From Streptomyces sp. WAC 04229 (GTDB lineage: Bacteria; Actinomycetota; Actinomycetes; Streptomycetales; Streptomycetaceae): a DNA stretch of 54,972 bases. The translations under genes were made by a program, and so were the position numbers. Numbering within the stretch: position 1 is the first letter of the stretch; each line of letters begins with the position of its first letter. The stretch is from assembly GCF_003947455.1 (NCBI RefSeq), contig NZ_QHJH01000033.1:1-54972 (forward strand), read 5' to 3'. Of this stretch, positions 36,620 to 45,130 are shown in pieces. A model generated the notes under the pieces. That model searched no databases. It was not told the DNA's origin and saw only the letters and a list, made by a program, of their open reading frames with translations.

Positions 36620-37117
36620 GTGGGCACACCGGTGAACGCCGAACAGGCATGGCAGGACCTCCAGCGCATCCGGGTGCCGCAGGAGCGGGTCTACGACGAG
36701 GTCGAGCGGTCCGCGTCCGGGGGCCCCCGCGCGACGTACGGCACGGCCGCGCTCATGTGGCTCTTCCTGGCCGCCCAGGGCCTGGACCTGCCCCCGTGGG
36801 GCGTCGCGCTCGCCGCCGTCGCGTACCTCTCGCTGCTGGCGTGGATGGTCGTGACGCACACCAACCGGGGCCGGGTGCGGCTGCACCGCTCCCGCTACGA
36901 CTGGCGTTCGCTCGCCACGTTCGCCGGGGGCGCCGTGCTGGTCGGCGGGACGACGGTGCTGACCGGGCGGCTGTCCGAGCCCCTCGAACCGCTGGCGGGC
37001 AGCCTGATCCAGGCGACCGCGGCGGCGGCCGTCCTCGTGCTGTTCGTCGGCCCCGCAAACCGCTGGTCGACCGGCGCGCTGCGCGGCCGTGGCGCCGGCG
37101 CGGAGGCGGGCCGATGA
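36620..37117 (+). CDS. Small polytopic membrane protein of the GPP34 divergon
   Basis: This 165-aa protein has a soluble N-terminal helix (AEQAWQDLQRIRVPQERVYD), then two membrane helices, a basic loop (TNRGRVRLHRSRYDWRS) and two further helices. The start is uncertain: GTG 36620 has GGGGAGG about 10 nt upstream, and GTG 36614 and ATG 36545 are in frame. Its stop overlaps the winged-helix gene by ATGA. It could be the sensor or the target of the regulator. No family name is recognised. Confidence 0.75.
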   Translation: MGTPVNAEQAWQDLQRIRVPQERVYDEVERSASGGPRATYGTAALMWLFLAAQGLDLPPWGVALAAVAYLSLLAWMVVTHTNRGRVRLHRSRYDWRSLATFAGGAVLVGGTTVLTGRLSEPLEPLAGSLIQATAAAAVLVLFVGPANRWSTGALRGRGAGAEAGR

Positions 37118-37470
37118 GCGTCCCCGGCGGCTTCGACGAGCTGATCCACCCCGCCACCCGGCTGTCGGTGGTCGCCCTGCTCGCCGCCACCGAGTGGGCG
37201 GACTTCGCGTTCGTCCGCGACAGCCTCTCGCTCAGCGACTCCGCGCTCTCCAAGCAGCTGCACACCCTGGAGGAGGCCGGGTACCTGGAGATCCAGAAGG
37301 AGGGTGCCGGCCGCAAGCGGCGCACCAAGGTGCGGCTGACGGACCGGGGGCGCACCGCCTTCGAGGGGCACGTGGCGGCGCTCCGGGCGATCGTCGAGGG
37401 CGCCGGGCCGCCCGACGCCTCGCAGCCGGCTGACGCGCCGGCACAGCACCCCACGGAGGCGGCACGATGA
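37114..37470 (+). CDS. Winged-helix transcriptional regulator
   Basis: This 118-aa regulator is a compact MarR/ArsR-like winged helix (PF13601 type). LIHPATRLSVVALLAA opens it, SLSLSDSALSKQLHTLEEAG is the recognition helix region, and RKRRTKVRLTDRGRTAF is the wing. It is translationally coupled to the membrane protein and is the obvious candidate to bind the 36548-36583 inverted repeat, controlling itself and the GPP34 gene. Confidence 0.9.
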   Translation: MSVPGGFDELIHPATRLSVVALLAATEWADFAFVRDSLSLSDSALSKQLHTLEEAGYLEIQKEGAGRKRRTKVRLTDRGRTAFEGHVAALRAIVEGAGPPDASQPADAPAQHPTEAAR

Positions 37471-37621
37471 CCGGGCGGCCCGCCCCGGGTCCGGACGGTG
37501 CACCCGCCCAGGTCCGGCGATGACTCGGGGGCGGTGATGCGGTGGGTGCTCACCCGGACGGAGCCCGGGCGCGTGCGGCCGCCACGATCTTCGGGCCGGA
37601 CGGGTTGACGCGTCGTCGGCC

Positions 37622-37640
37622 GCAGGCGCTTTCCGCCTGC
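37622..37640. terminator. Short hairpin between convergent genes
   Basis: GCAGGCG-CTTTC-CGCCTGC is a perfect 7-bp stem just beyond the stop of the deazaflavin reductase gene and downstream of the winged-helix gene. Confidence 0.5.
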
Positions 37641-37643
37641 CGG

Positions 37644-38162
37644 TCACCGATCGCCCGGGTCGGGGGTGAGGGTGAAGACGCGGACGTGGCGGCGGCTGCG
37701 TCTCGCGTAGTCGTCGAAGACCGGCATGACCTCGAGGATGCGGTGTCGGGCCTCGTCCTGTTGGCGGGGGGTGAGCAGGTGGGCGCGGACGGGGATGGAT
37801 GTGCCCTTCCAGTCGAGGACGGCACGGGGCTCGCGCAGGAGGTTGCCGGACCACGCCGGGTGGTGGCGCCGGCCGAAGTTCGTCGCCATGACCAGGAAGC
37901 TGCCCGAGGGGTCCGGGCCGGCGATCAGGGGGGTGAGGTGGGGTGTGCCGTCGCGGCGGGTGGTCCGCAGGACGGCGGTGGAAGCCAGCATGCGGCTGGG
38001 CATCCACCGGTTCTTGGTGAGGCGGTGGGCCAGCAGGTCCAGCAGAGGGAGCAGGCGCGGCCCCCAGCGCCGCAGGAGCCGACTGTTGCCCACTGCCGTC
38101 AGGAGGCGTCGGTGCAGGCGCGGCGCGGCGTACGCGGCCGGGTGGCGGTTCCGGGGGGTCAC
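37644..38162 (-). CDS. F420-dependent (Ddn-type) nitroreductase family protein
   Basis: This 172-aa protein is a split-barrel deazaflavin-dependent reductase. TTRRDGTPHLTPLIAG, the cofactor loop ATNFGRRHHPAWSGNLLREP and the C-terminal RSRRHVRVFTL are family features. It would use F420H2 to reduce quinones or nitro compounds. GTG 38162 overlaps the stop of the SDR gene, so it is translationally coupled to it. Confidence 0.87.
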   Translation of the reverse strand: MTPRNRHPAAYAAPRLHRRLLTAVGNSRLLRRWGPRLLPLLDLLAHRLTKNRWMPSRMLASTAVLRTTRRDGTPHLTPLIAGPDPSGSFLVMATNFGRRHHPAWSGNLLREPRAVLDWKGTSIPVRAHLLTPRQQDEARHRILEVMPVFDDYARRSRRHVRVFTLTPDPGDR

Positions 38163-39235
38163 CGGTTCTCTCCAGGGTCACGGTCACGGGCCTGCTTGCG
38201 GCCGTCGGCGGGGAAGGGCCGGCCGGTCAGGTGTTGCGACAGCTGCCACAGGCGTTCGACGGCGCGTGGATCGGTGGCGCGTCGCGCGGTCCGGACAGCA
38301 ACGGGCGGCCCGGACCACTCCCATGGGCCGCCGGGGCCGAGGACGTCCCCGCCATGGACGTGGGGGTCGGTGGCGGCTCGCAGCAGGGGCAGAGCCGCCA
38401 GTTCGGGCGAGTGCCGGCGCGCTTGCATCCACTCCAGCGCGCGGGCCTCCAGGTGGCGTGCGTCTGCGCGCAGGGCGCGCGAGCCCAGGGTGGTGTCGAC
38501 CAGGCCGGGGTGGGCGGCGATCGAGCGCAAGGGCAGGTCACGGGCTTCCGCGAAAGCGTGGAGGCCGTGGGTGAACAGCAGGTTCGCCAGCTTCGAGTCG
38601 AAGTACGCCGTCCATCGGTGATAGCGGCGCGGCGCGGCCTGGTCGGGGCGGCAGCGGCCGAGCCAGTGGAGCACCGAGGTCACGTTCACCACCCGGGGCT
38701 GGGTCGATCTCAGCAGCGCCGGCAGCAGGTGGCCGGTGAGGGCGAAGTGGCCGAGGTGGTTGATGGCGAAGTGGGCCTCGTGGCCGCCCGCGGTGCGGGT
38801 GTGCGGCAGGGCGGCGACGCCGGCGTTGTTGATCAGGATGTCCACCCGCCCGCCGGTCAGGCCGCTGACCTCCTCGGCAGCTCGGCGCACCTGCGCCAAC
38901 TGGGCCAGGTCGCACGGGACGTCGTGGGTGCGGTGGCTCCGCGGCCGCCGACGCGAGGCCGCCGCTGCCGTGTGTCCGTCCGCGGCGGCGTGGAGCGCGA
39001 GGACGTGGGCCCCGTGGCGGGCCAGGTGCTCAGCGACCGCCCGCCCGATCCCCCGGCCGGCGCCGGTGACCACCGCGGTCCGCCCGGCCAGGTCGGGAAG
39101 CTCAGCCGTCGACCACCCGTCCCGTGGGCGGGTCCAGCGTCGCCACGGCAAAGGGATCACGGTGGGATCGCGGTGTCCGGGCGGGGCACCGGCCACTTCC
39201 CCGGGGTGGGGTCGGGTCTCCTGCTCGTCAGTCAT
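38159..39235 (-). CDS. SDR-family NAD(P)-dependent oxidoreductase
   Basis: This 358-aa SDR has a Pro-rich N-terminal extension of about 45 residues, then TGAGRGIG (cofactor), NNAGVA, VTSVLHW (catalytic Ser) and YFDSK (Tyr and Lys). It resembles retinol dehydrogenase/WW-domain-like oxidoreductases. The C-terminus is extended by a basic tail. It is second in a run PAP2-SDR-Ddn on the minus strand and is coupled to the Ddn gene. The substrate is unknown. Confidence 0.87.
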   Translation of the reverse strand: MTDEQETRPHPGEVAGAPPGHRDPTVIPLPWRRWTRPRDGWSTAELPDLAGRTAVVTGAGRGIGRAVAEHLARHGAHVLALHAAADGHTAAAASRRRPRSHRTHDVPCDLAQLAQVRRAAEEVSGLTGGRVDILINNAGVAALPHTRTAGGHEAHFAINHLGHFALTGHLLPALLRSTQPRVVNVTSVLHWLGRCRPDQAAPRRYHRWTAYFDSKLANLLFTHGLHAFAEARDLPLRSIAAHPGLVDTTLGSRALRADARHLEARALEWMQARRHSPELAALPLLRAATDPHVHGGDVLGPGGPWEWSGPPVAVRTARRATDPRAVERLWQLSQHLTGRPFPADGRKQARDRDPGENR

Positions 39236-39315
39236 ACGGGGCTCAACGACCGTCCCCGCCCGGGGTGGTGCCGTCGCACGTGCGGGCGGCGCAGCGGACG
39301 GCGGAGCCGGAGCTG

Positions 39316-39918
39316 TCAGTGACCCAGGTACACGGTGGCCGTGCACACCGCGGTTCCCAGGCCGGCTCCCAGCAGGACCTGCACCGGTGTGTGGACGCGC
39401 AGGTGCAGGCGGGACCAGGCGATCGCCGCGACGAGCAGGAACAGCACGGCCGCCCGGACGTCCACGAGGAGGGTCACCAGGGTGGTGCTGGCGGCGGCCG
39501 AGCTGGTGTGCAGGGAGATGTTGCTGGTCCAGGTACAGGCCAGCACCACAGCGGTCAGGAGCAGCGCGGTACGGCCGAGCTCCAGCAGGACCGGGGGCGC
39601 GCCGAGGTAGCCGCAGGCCAGCCACACGGCGGCCGCGGCGACGACGCTCGCCGCCAGCAGCACCAGCCGGGGCCCGCGCTGAGAGGGCTGAGGGCCGGGC
39701 CACCATCCCAGGCGGGGGCCCCCGGCGGCGAGAGCGGCACACAGCAGTACCCAGCATCCGCTGCCTCCCAGCCCCCAGAGAAGCCCGCGGTGACTGGGGC
39801 CGGTGAGGTGCCAGCCGATCGCGGCGCCGGCGAGCACCGGCAGAAGGGGCGGGGCGAAGCACGTGCTCAACAGTCGTGCCCACCACGTCCGGTCGTATCC
39901 CACGGTGATCGTCAACAC
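39316..39918 (-). CDS. PAP2-like membrane protein
   Basis: This 200-aa protein has about five membrane helices and the C-terminal PAP2-like segment AWSRLHLRVHTPVQVLLGAG, which corresponds to SR-x5-H of motif C3. The usual Asp after the His is replaced by Gln, a common variation in actinobacterial members. HTSSAAASTTL may be the C2 region. A phosphatase activity on isoprenoid or lipid phosphates is possible, but the altered motifs leave it uncertain. The GTG at 39918 has no clear ribosome binding site. Confidence 0.7.
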   Translation of the reverse strand: MLTITVGYDRTWWARLLSTCFAPPLLPVLAGAAIGWHLTGPSHRGLLWGLGGSGCWVLLCAALAAGGPRLGWWPGPQPSQRGPRLVLLAASVVAAAAVWLACGYLGAPPVLLELGRTALLLTAVVLACTWTSNISLHTSSAAASTTLVTLLVDVRAAVLFLLVAAIAWSRLHLRVHTPVQVLLGAGLGTAVCTATVYLGH

Positions 39919-40024
39919 AACGGGTGAACGAGCGGTTCGCTGCGAAGTTGCACGTCAGGCATGACCTCGCGCGGTCTCCCGCCGTTGTGCGGTACACAAG
40001 CCGACCTTCTGGGAGGAGAACGGC

Positions 40025-40645
40025 ATGGGACCAGCCACCCGGCTGCACATCGACGCCGTACACAAGGCGTACGGCCGGCGCTCCGTGCTCCGTGGCACCG
40101 ACTTCACCGTGTCGGCGGGCATGCTCGCCGGAGTGGTGGGAGAGAACGGGTCGGGCAAGAGCACGCTGCTCCGTATCGCCGTAGGACTGCTGGCACCCGA
40201 CCGCGGCACGGTCCGGCGTTTCGGCACACTCGGCTACTGCCCGCAGAGGCCGGTCGTCAACGACACGCTGACCGTCGTCCAGCACCTGCGGCTCTTCCAG
40301 GTCGCCTACCGGCTGCCGGACCTGGACTACGCGTGGGAACTGGTGGACCTGCTCGGATTCCACGCGGAACGGCGCACTCGGGCAGGGGAACTCAGCGGCG
40401 GAACCCGGCAGAAGCTCAACCTGGCGCTCGCGTTGATGCACGACCCGCCGCTGCTGGTGCTCGACGAGCCCTACCAGGGCTTCGACTGGGACACCCACCA
40501 GCGCTTCTGGCACCTGGCGGGCCGGCTGCGCGATCAGGGCCAGGCCGTGGTCGTGGTCTCCCACCTCCTGCACGACCTCCAGCATTTCGACACCGTCCAC
40601 CACCTGCGCGAGGGTCGGCTGCACGCGGGGGCCATGACGCGATGA
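40025..40645 (+). CDS. ABC transporter ATP-binding protein
   Basis: This 206-aa ATPase has Walker A GENGSGKST, a short Q-loop region (TLGYCPQRP), signature LSGGTRQK, Walker B LLVLDEP and the switch His in VVSHLLHDL. It is shorter than most ABC-2 ATPases because the C-terminal helices are absent. GGGAGGAG is 7 nt before ATG 40025. It is coupled by ATGA to the permease gene. The substrate is unknown. Confidence 0.93.
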   Translation: MGPATRLHIDAVHKAYGRRSVLRGTDFTVSAGMLAGVVGENGSGKSTLLRIAVGLLAPDRGTVRRFGTLGYCPQRPVVNDTLTVVQHLRLFQVAYRLPDLDYAWELVDLLGFHAERRTRAGELSGGTRQKLNLALALMHDPPLLVLDEPYQGFDWDTHQRFWHLAGRLRDQGQAVVVVSHLLHDLQHFDTVHHLREGRLHAGAMTR

Positions 40646-41445
40646 GGCACCACTGGACCGCCTTCACCGTGGCTCTCGGCTTCACCCTGACGGGCCACCT
40701 GCGCAACCGCCTGGCCGTCACCATGACCGCGTTCTTCATCCCCACCTGGATCTACGTGGTCCGTGCGACCGCCCTGGACAAGAGCATCGCCTTCCACAGC
40801 AGCGCTCTGGGCACCGAGGTGACCGCCTCGATGAACCGCACGATCCAGATCTCCAGCGCTCTGCACGCCGTCACCGTCATCGCCGGCTTCATGATGTTCA
40901 TGGCCACCTTCAACGCCCGGGACATGGACCAGCGCCTGGTCCTGGCCGGCTACCCCCGCGGTCACCTGCTCGCCGCCAAGCTCGTCGCGCTCCTTGTGAT
41001 CACCGCGGTGCTGACCTGCTACTCCACCGGTCTGCTGCTCCTGTCCTGGCCGCTGACCCAGCCGGGTGCGGTCGCAGCCGCCCTGGCAGCGGCGATCCTG
41101 GCATACGGCGGGCTGGGCCTGCTGGCCGGCTTCCTGCTGCGCGGCGAACTGGAGGGCTTCTTCGCCGTGGTCATGACCACGCTGATCGACGTCGGTATGC
41201 AGAGCCCCGTCTCCAACCCCGCGGGAGACCAGGCCGGGCTGGACGCCCTGCCGCTGTACGGCCCCGCCCAGGCGGCTCTGGTCTCCGCGTTCACCCACAC
41301 GCCTTCTCTGACGTGCTCGGCCCGGGCCCTCACCTGGTTCACCGCCACCAGCGCCCTGGCCGCGCTGGTGTTCCATCTGCGTACCCGGCGCCGTCACCAC
41401 CCCATGCCCACCCTCGAACCGGCCGGCAGCCCTCACCCGTCCTGA
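40642..41445 (+). CDS. ABC-2 type permease
   Basis: This 267-aa membrane protein has six helices in the ABC-2 layout, including FMMFMATFNARDMDQRLVLAG (typical gate region) and RGHLLAAKLVALLVITAVL. It starts within the stop of the ATPase gene. The pair is a minimal exporter without a visible dedicated regulator. It could export a lipid or antibiotic, or it may provide self-protection; none of these is shown. Confidence 0.88.
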   Translation: MRHHWTAFTVALGFTLTGHLRNRLAVTMTAFFIPTWIYVVRATALDKSIAFHSSALGTEVTASMNRTIQISSALHAVTVIAGFMMFMATFNARDMDQRLVLAGYPRGHLLAAKLVALLVITAVLTCYSTGLLLLSWPLTQPGAVAAALAAAILAYGGLGLLAGFLLRGELEGFFAVVMTTLIDVGMQSPVSNPAGDQAGLDALPLYGPAQAALVSAFTHTPSLTCSARALTWFTATSALAALVFHLRTRRRHHPMPTLEPAGSPHPS

Positions 41446-41635
41446 GCGGCGGGGCCTCCGCCCCGGCTCGTGTGCCGTGGAGCCCGGGTTCTGCCGCCCG
41501 TCAAGGGGACCGTGCCGCCTCGCCTCGGGGTCCCCCTCCCACCGGGCGGCGCTCCCGTCGCCGCGCCGTGCGAACGCTGAGATGCTGAGAGGGCGGGTCG
41601 CGCTTCTCGCGGGGCGACGAAGGTGGTGCTGGGCC

Positions 41636-44233
41636 ATGGCCGGGGAGAGGCAGAGTGGTCGAGAGCCGACGGCGCCGGGGCACGAGCCCCGGGCGGGCAC
41701 CTTCCTGCGCACCCGCACGGCTGTTCCCTCCCTCCCCCCGACGTTCCTGAGGCGCGGGCGACTGGCCCGGCGCCTCGACGAGGGCCCGGACACGCCGTTG
41801 ACGCTGGTGAGCGGCGCCGCGGGGGCCGGAAAGACGCTGCTGGTCGCCGACTGGGCGGCCCGGGCGAGGCGGCCCGTCGCCTGGCTCACCAACGACGCCG
41901 GGCACCAGGGCAGCGGGACGTTCTGGGCGTACGTGCTGGAGGCGCTGCGCGGCGCCGGGGAGCCCGTGCCGCCGGAGGTCGGGGCGCCCGCCTGCGGGGA
42001 CCGGGTCGACCCCCTGTTCTCCTCGCGGCTGGCCGGCGCGCTGTGCGAACGGGACGGGCCGGTGATCGTGGTGCTGGACGAGTACGACCGCGTGACCGAC
42101 CCCGAGATCTCGGCGCAGCTGGAGTTCGTGCTGCGGCACGCCGGCGCGGGGCTGCGCCTCGTCCTGGTCACCCGCAACGAACCCCGCCTCCCCCTGCACC
42201 GCTACCGAGCCTCCGGGCGGCTGACCGAGATCAGGAACGCCGACCTGGCCTTCACCCCCGACGAGGCCGCCGAACTGCTCGCACTGCACGGCCTGCGGCT
42301 CCCGCGGCACGCCACGCTCGGGCTGGTGGAGCACACGCGCGGCTGGGCCGCGGGGCTGCGCCTGTGCGCGCTGGCGGCACAGGACAGTCCGGACCCGGAG
42401 CGGTACCTGAAGGAGTTCGAGGCGGGTCACTCCGCCGTCGCCGACTTCCTGCTGGCGGAGGTGCTCGACCGGCAGGGCCCCGGCATCCGGGGCCTGCTGC
42501 TCCGGGTGAGTGTGCTCGACGACTTCCGGCCCGAGCTGGCCGACGCGCTGACCGGCCGCCGCGACGCCGAGTCCGCGCTGGCGGGGCTGCGGCGGCAGAA
42601 CGCGTTCGTCGAGTACCTGGGAGACGTCTCGTACCGGCTGCACCCGCTGTTCGCGGAGATCCTCCGCGCCCACCTGCGGGAGCGGCTGCCCGGCCTGGAG
42701 GCGGAGCTGCACCGGCGGGCGGCGGTGTGGCTGCGGCGGCACGGGCGGCTGACCGAGGCGCTGCGGCACGGAGCCGCCGCCGACGACTGGGAGTTCACGG
42801 CCGGGGCGCTGCTCGGGGACCTCGCCGTCGGCCAGTTGTTCACCGGGCTGCGGTCCGCCGACCTCTCCGCCCTGTTCGCGCGGATGCCCGCCACGGCCAC
42901 CACGCCGGCCGCGGAACTGGTCCGCGCGGCACGCGGTCTGGCCCGGTCCGACCTGGAGGGTGGTCTGGCCCATCTGCGGCACGCCGAACGCGCCCTGACG
43001 GCGGACGCCCCCGCGGCCGACCGGATGTGCGGGGCGCTGCTCCAGGCGCTGGCGGCGCGGCTGACCGGTGCGCCGGAGCGGGCGGCGACGGCGGCCGGGA
43101 CCGCGGCCAAGCTGCTCGGCGAGCTGCCGGAGGGGCTGCTGGACGAGCACCCCGAGGTCGTCGCCCTCCTGCGCGCGCATGTGGGCTGCGCCTTGCTCTG
43201 GGCCGGCCGCCTGGACGAGGCACGGGCGGAACTGGCGGCCGTGGCGGGCGGCGACGAACGGGCGGCGACGGCACCGGCCCGCGAGGACGCGCTCGGCCAC
43301 CTCGCCCTGATCGACTACCTGGACGGGCGCCCCTCGGCCGCCGAGAGCAGGGCACTGGCGGCCACGGCGGTACGGCGGCGGTTCAGTCTGCCGGGGCGGT
43401 CCGGGTCGGGCATCGCCCTCGTGGTGCTCGCGGCGGTCGCCGTGGAACGCGACGAACTCGATCGCGCCGAGACGTTGCTCGACGTGCCGGGCGGCGGGGA
43501 GCAGGCGGTGCGGGACCCGGTGTGCGCGGGGGCCCGCGCCGCCACCACGGCCCGGCTGCTGCTGGCCCGCGGCCGAACTCGCGCCGCCTTCGACGCCCTG
43601 CGGCGGCCGGTGCCCGGGGTGACCGTCTCACCGTGGCTGGAGGCGCACCGCACCGTGCTGACCGCCGCCGCGCACCAGGCCGCGGGAGACCGGGGGGCGG
43701 CCTGCGCGCTCCTGCGACGCGTCCCGCCGGGGCCCCCGATGTGCGCCGTGGAGGCCGCGGGCGTCCAGTTCGCCGCGGGTTTCCCCGAGGCGGCGCTGAG
43801 GCGGCTCGACGCGCTCCCCGCGCGGGGCGACCCGGGTCCGGCCGTGCGGGTGCGGGCCGCGCTGCTCAGGGCACGGGCGGCCGATGCCGCCGGGGACGCC
43901 GTCGCCGCCCGCAGGCTGGTCGGCCACGCCGTGCGGGAGGCGCGGCGCGAGCGGCTGCGGCGTCCGCTGCTCGACACCGGCCCCTGGGTGCGTCCGCTGC
44001 TGGCCCCGGCGCCCGCACCGCAGCCCGCGGCACCGGTCGTGCCGGACCTCAGCCCGAGGGAGCGGGAGGTGCTGGGCGGGGTCGCGCGGCTGATGTCGTA
44101 CGACGAGATCGGTGCCGACCTGTTCATCTCGGTGAACACGGTCAAGACCCACCTCAAGAGCGCCTACCGAAAGCTGTCCGTGAACCGGCGCTCCGACGCC
44201 GTGCGCCGCGCGCGGGAGCTGCACCTGCTGTGA
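41636..44233 (+). CDS. MalT/LAL-type LuxR-family ATPase regulator
   Basis: This 865-aa regulator has an N-terminal STAND-like P-loop (SGAAGAGKTLL, with VVLDEYDRV as Walker B), a long helical TPR-like middle (residues about 350-780) and a C-terminal LuxR helix-turn-helix (LSPREREVLGGVARLMSYDEI). It should oligomerise on ATP and an inducer and activate transcription. ATG 41636 has AAGGTGG about 9 nt upstream. It is convergent with a 65-aa gene; the targets are not evident. Confidence 0.92.
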   Translation: MAGERQSGREPTAPGHEPRAGTFLRTRTAVPSLPPTFLRRGRLARRLDEGPDTPLTLVSGAAGAGKTLLVADWAARARRPVAWLTNDAGHQGSGTFWAYVLEALRGAGEPVPPEVGAPACGDRVDPLFSSRLAGALCERDGPVIVVLDEYDRVTDPEISAQLEFVLRHAGAGLRLVLVTRNEPRLPLHRYRASGRLTEIRNADLAFTPDEAAELLALHGLRLPRHATLGLVEHTRGWAAGLRLCALAAQDSPDPERYLKEFEAGHSAVADFLLAEVLDRQGPGIRGLLLRVSVLDDFRPELADALTGRRDAESALAGLRRQNAFVEYLGDVSYRLHPLFAEILRAHLRERLPGLEAELHRRAAVWLRRHGRLTEALRHGAAADDWEFTAGALLGDLAVGQLFTGLRSADLSALFARMPATATTPAAELVRAARGLARSDLEGGLAHLRHAERALTADAPAADRMCGALLQALAARLTGAPERAATAAGTAAKLLGELPEGLLDEHPEVVALLRAHVGCALLWAGRLDEARAELAAVAGGDERAATAPAREDALGHLALIDYLDGRPSAAESRALAATAVRRRFSLPGRSGSGIALVVLAAVAVERDELDRAETLLDVPGGGEQAVRDPVCAGARAATTARLLLARGRTRAAFDALRRPVPGVTVSPWLEAHRTVLTAAAHQAAGDRGAACALLRRVPPGPPMCAVEAAGVQFAAGFPEAALRRLDALPARGDPGPAVRVRAALLRARAADAAGDAVAARRLVGHAVREARRERLRRPLLDTGPWVRPLLAPAPAPQPAAPVVPDLSPREREVLGGVARLMSYDEIGADLFISVNTVKTHLKSAYRKLSVNRRSDAVRRARELHLL

Positions 44234-44241
44234 CGCGGCGC

Positions 44242-44439
44242 TCACACCGGGCGCTGGCGCAGCTCCATGACCCGCAGGCCGAGGGACTGGCAGCGGTCGA
44301 GCAGCCCGTACAACTGCGCCTCGTCCACGACGGCCCCGTACAGCACGGTCTGGCCGTCCATCTCCACGTGCTCCAGCTCGGGGAAGGCCCTGGCCAGCGC
44401 TGCCGACAGACGACCGTCGACACGAATCTCGTAGCGCAT
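44242..44439 (-). CDS. 65-aa conserved-looking small protein
   Basis: This small protein has a strong AGGAGGGAG 7 nt before ATG 44439. Its pattern, MRYEIRVDG, LSAALARAFPELEHVE, TVLYGAVVD and LRVMELRQRP, suggests a beta-alpha-beta-beta-alpha-beta ferredoxin-like (ACT-like) fold. It is convergent with the LAL regulator and upstream of the K+ channel on the opposite side. No characterised family is recalled. Confidence 0.72.
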   Translation of the reverse strand: MRYEIRVDGRLSAALARAFPELEHVEMDGQTVLYGAVVDEAQLYGLLDRCQSLGLRVMELRQRPV

Positions 44440-44471
44440 CGATCAGCTCCCTCCTGCGATGCGCACCCGCG

Positions 44472-45083
44472 TCAGTCGGGTGGCGGCTCCCTGCCCTGCC
44501 GCCGCAGACCGGTCTGGACGGCGCCCACCAGCACCCGGGCGGCCACCCCCACCAGGAGCAGGCCGCCGGCCATCTGGATCATCACCACCAGCCGGCCCGT
44601 CTGGGAGTGGGCGACGATGTCGCCGTATCCCACGGTGGCGAACGTGGCCAGCGTGAAGTACAGCGAGTCCGTCTTGGTCAGCGCCTCGCTGAAGGTTCCC
44701 GGACTGGCCCGCTCCAGCAGGTAGTAGAACGCGGCGAACAGCACCAGGAACAGCACGGCCGTGGCGGCGAGGGCCTCGGCGGCCCGCAGCCGGGGGTGCG
44801 GGGAGCGCAGGATGGCCCGGATCTCCCACAGGAAGACCAGGACGACCGCGACCAGGCCGCACACGAACGCCGCCCAGGTGGCGGCCGTGGGGCGCTCGTC
44901 GAGCGGCAGCAGGTAGTAGGCGGCGAACAGACCCGTGGTCACGCCCGCGGCCCGCGCGAGGGCCACGGCCGTCGCCCGCCGCCGCCGGGACACCGACCCG
45001 GTGAGCGGGTCGGGACCCGCCCGGTCGTCCACCGGTTCGTCCACAGCCTCATCACACCGCCGGACAGGGCCGTGCCGGATCAC
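44472..45083 (-). CDS. Two-pore-helix potassium channel family protein
   Basis: This 203-aa protein has four membrane helices. The third and fourth flank a pore loop with the selectivity filter TVGYGD (in ATFATVGYGDIVAHS), which marks a K+ channel of the Ion_trans_2 family. The start is uncertain. GTG 45083 lies inside an inverted repeat, and GTGs at 45044 or 45032 would shorten the acidic N-terminus and keep all helices. It is divergent from the SHOCT membrane protein gene. Confidence 0.88.
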   Translation of the reverse strand: MIRHGPVRRCDEAVDEPVDDRAGPDPLTGSVSRRRRATAVALARAAGVTTGLFAAYYLLPLDERPTAATWAAFVCGLVAVVLVFLWEIRAILRSPHPRLRAAEALAATAVLFLVLFAAFYYLLERASPGTFSEALTKTDSLYFTLATFATVGYGDIVAHSQTGRLVVMIQMAGGLLLVGVAARVLVGAVQTGLRRQGREPPPD

Positions 45084-45099
45084 CCGCGGAGGGTGATCC
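45077..45099. promoter_or_regulatory. 9-5-9 inverted repeat between channel and SHOCT genes
   Basis: GGATCACCC-GCGGA-GGGTGATCC is a perfect inverted repeat in the divergent gap, 32 bp before ATG 45131 and overlapping GTG 45083. It is a probable operator, and its position argues for a later start of the channel gene. Confidence 0.65.
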
Positions 45100-45130
45100 C
45101 GCGCGCCCCCGCCGTCGCGACACTGTGGAC

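Noticed and set aside
40025..44233. Antibiotic biosynthetic cluster signalled by the ABC pair and LAL regulator
   Set aside because: No PKS, NRPS, terpene or RiPP biosynthetic gene is present within the window.
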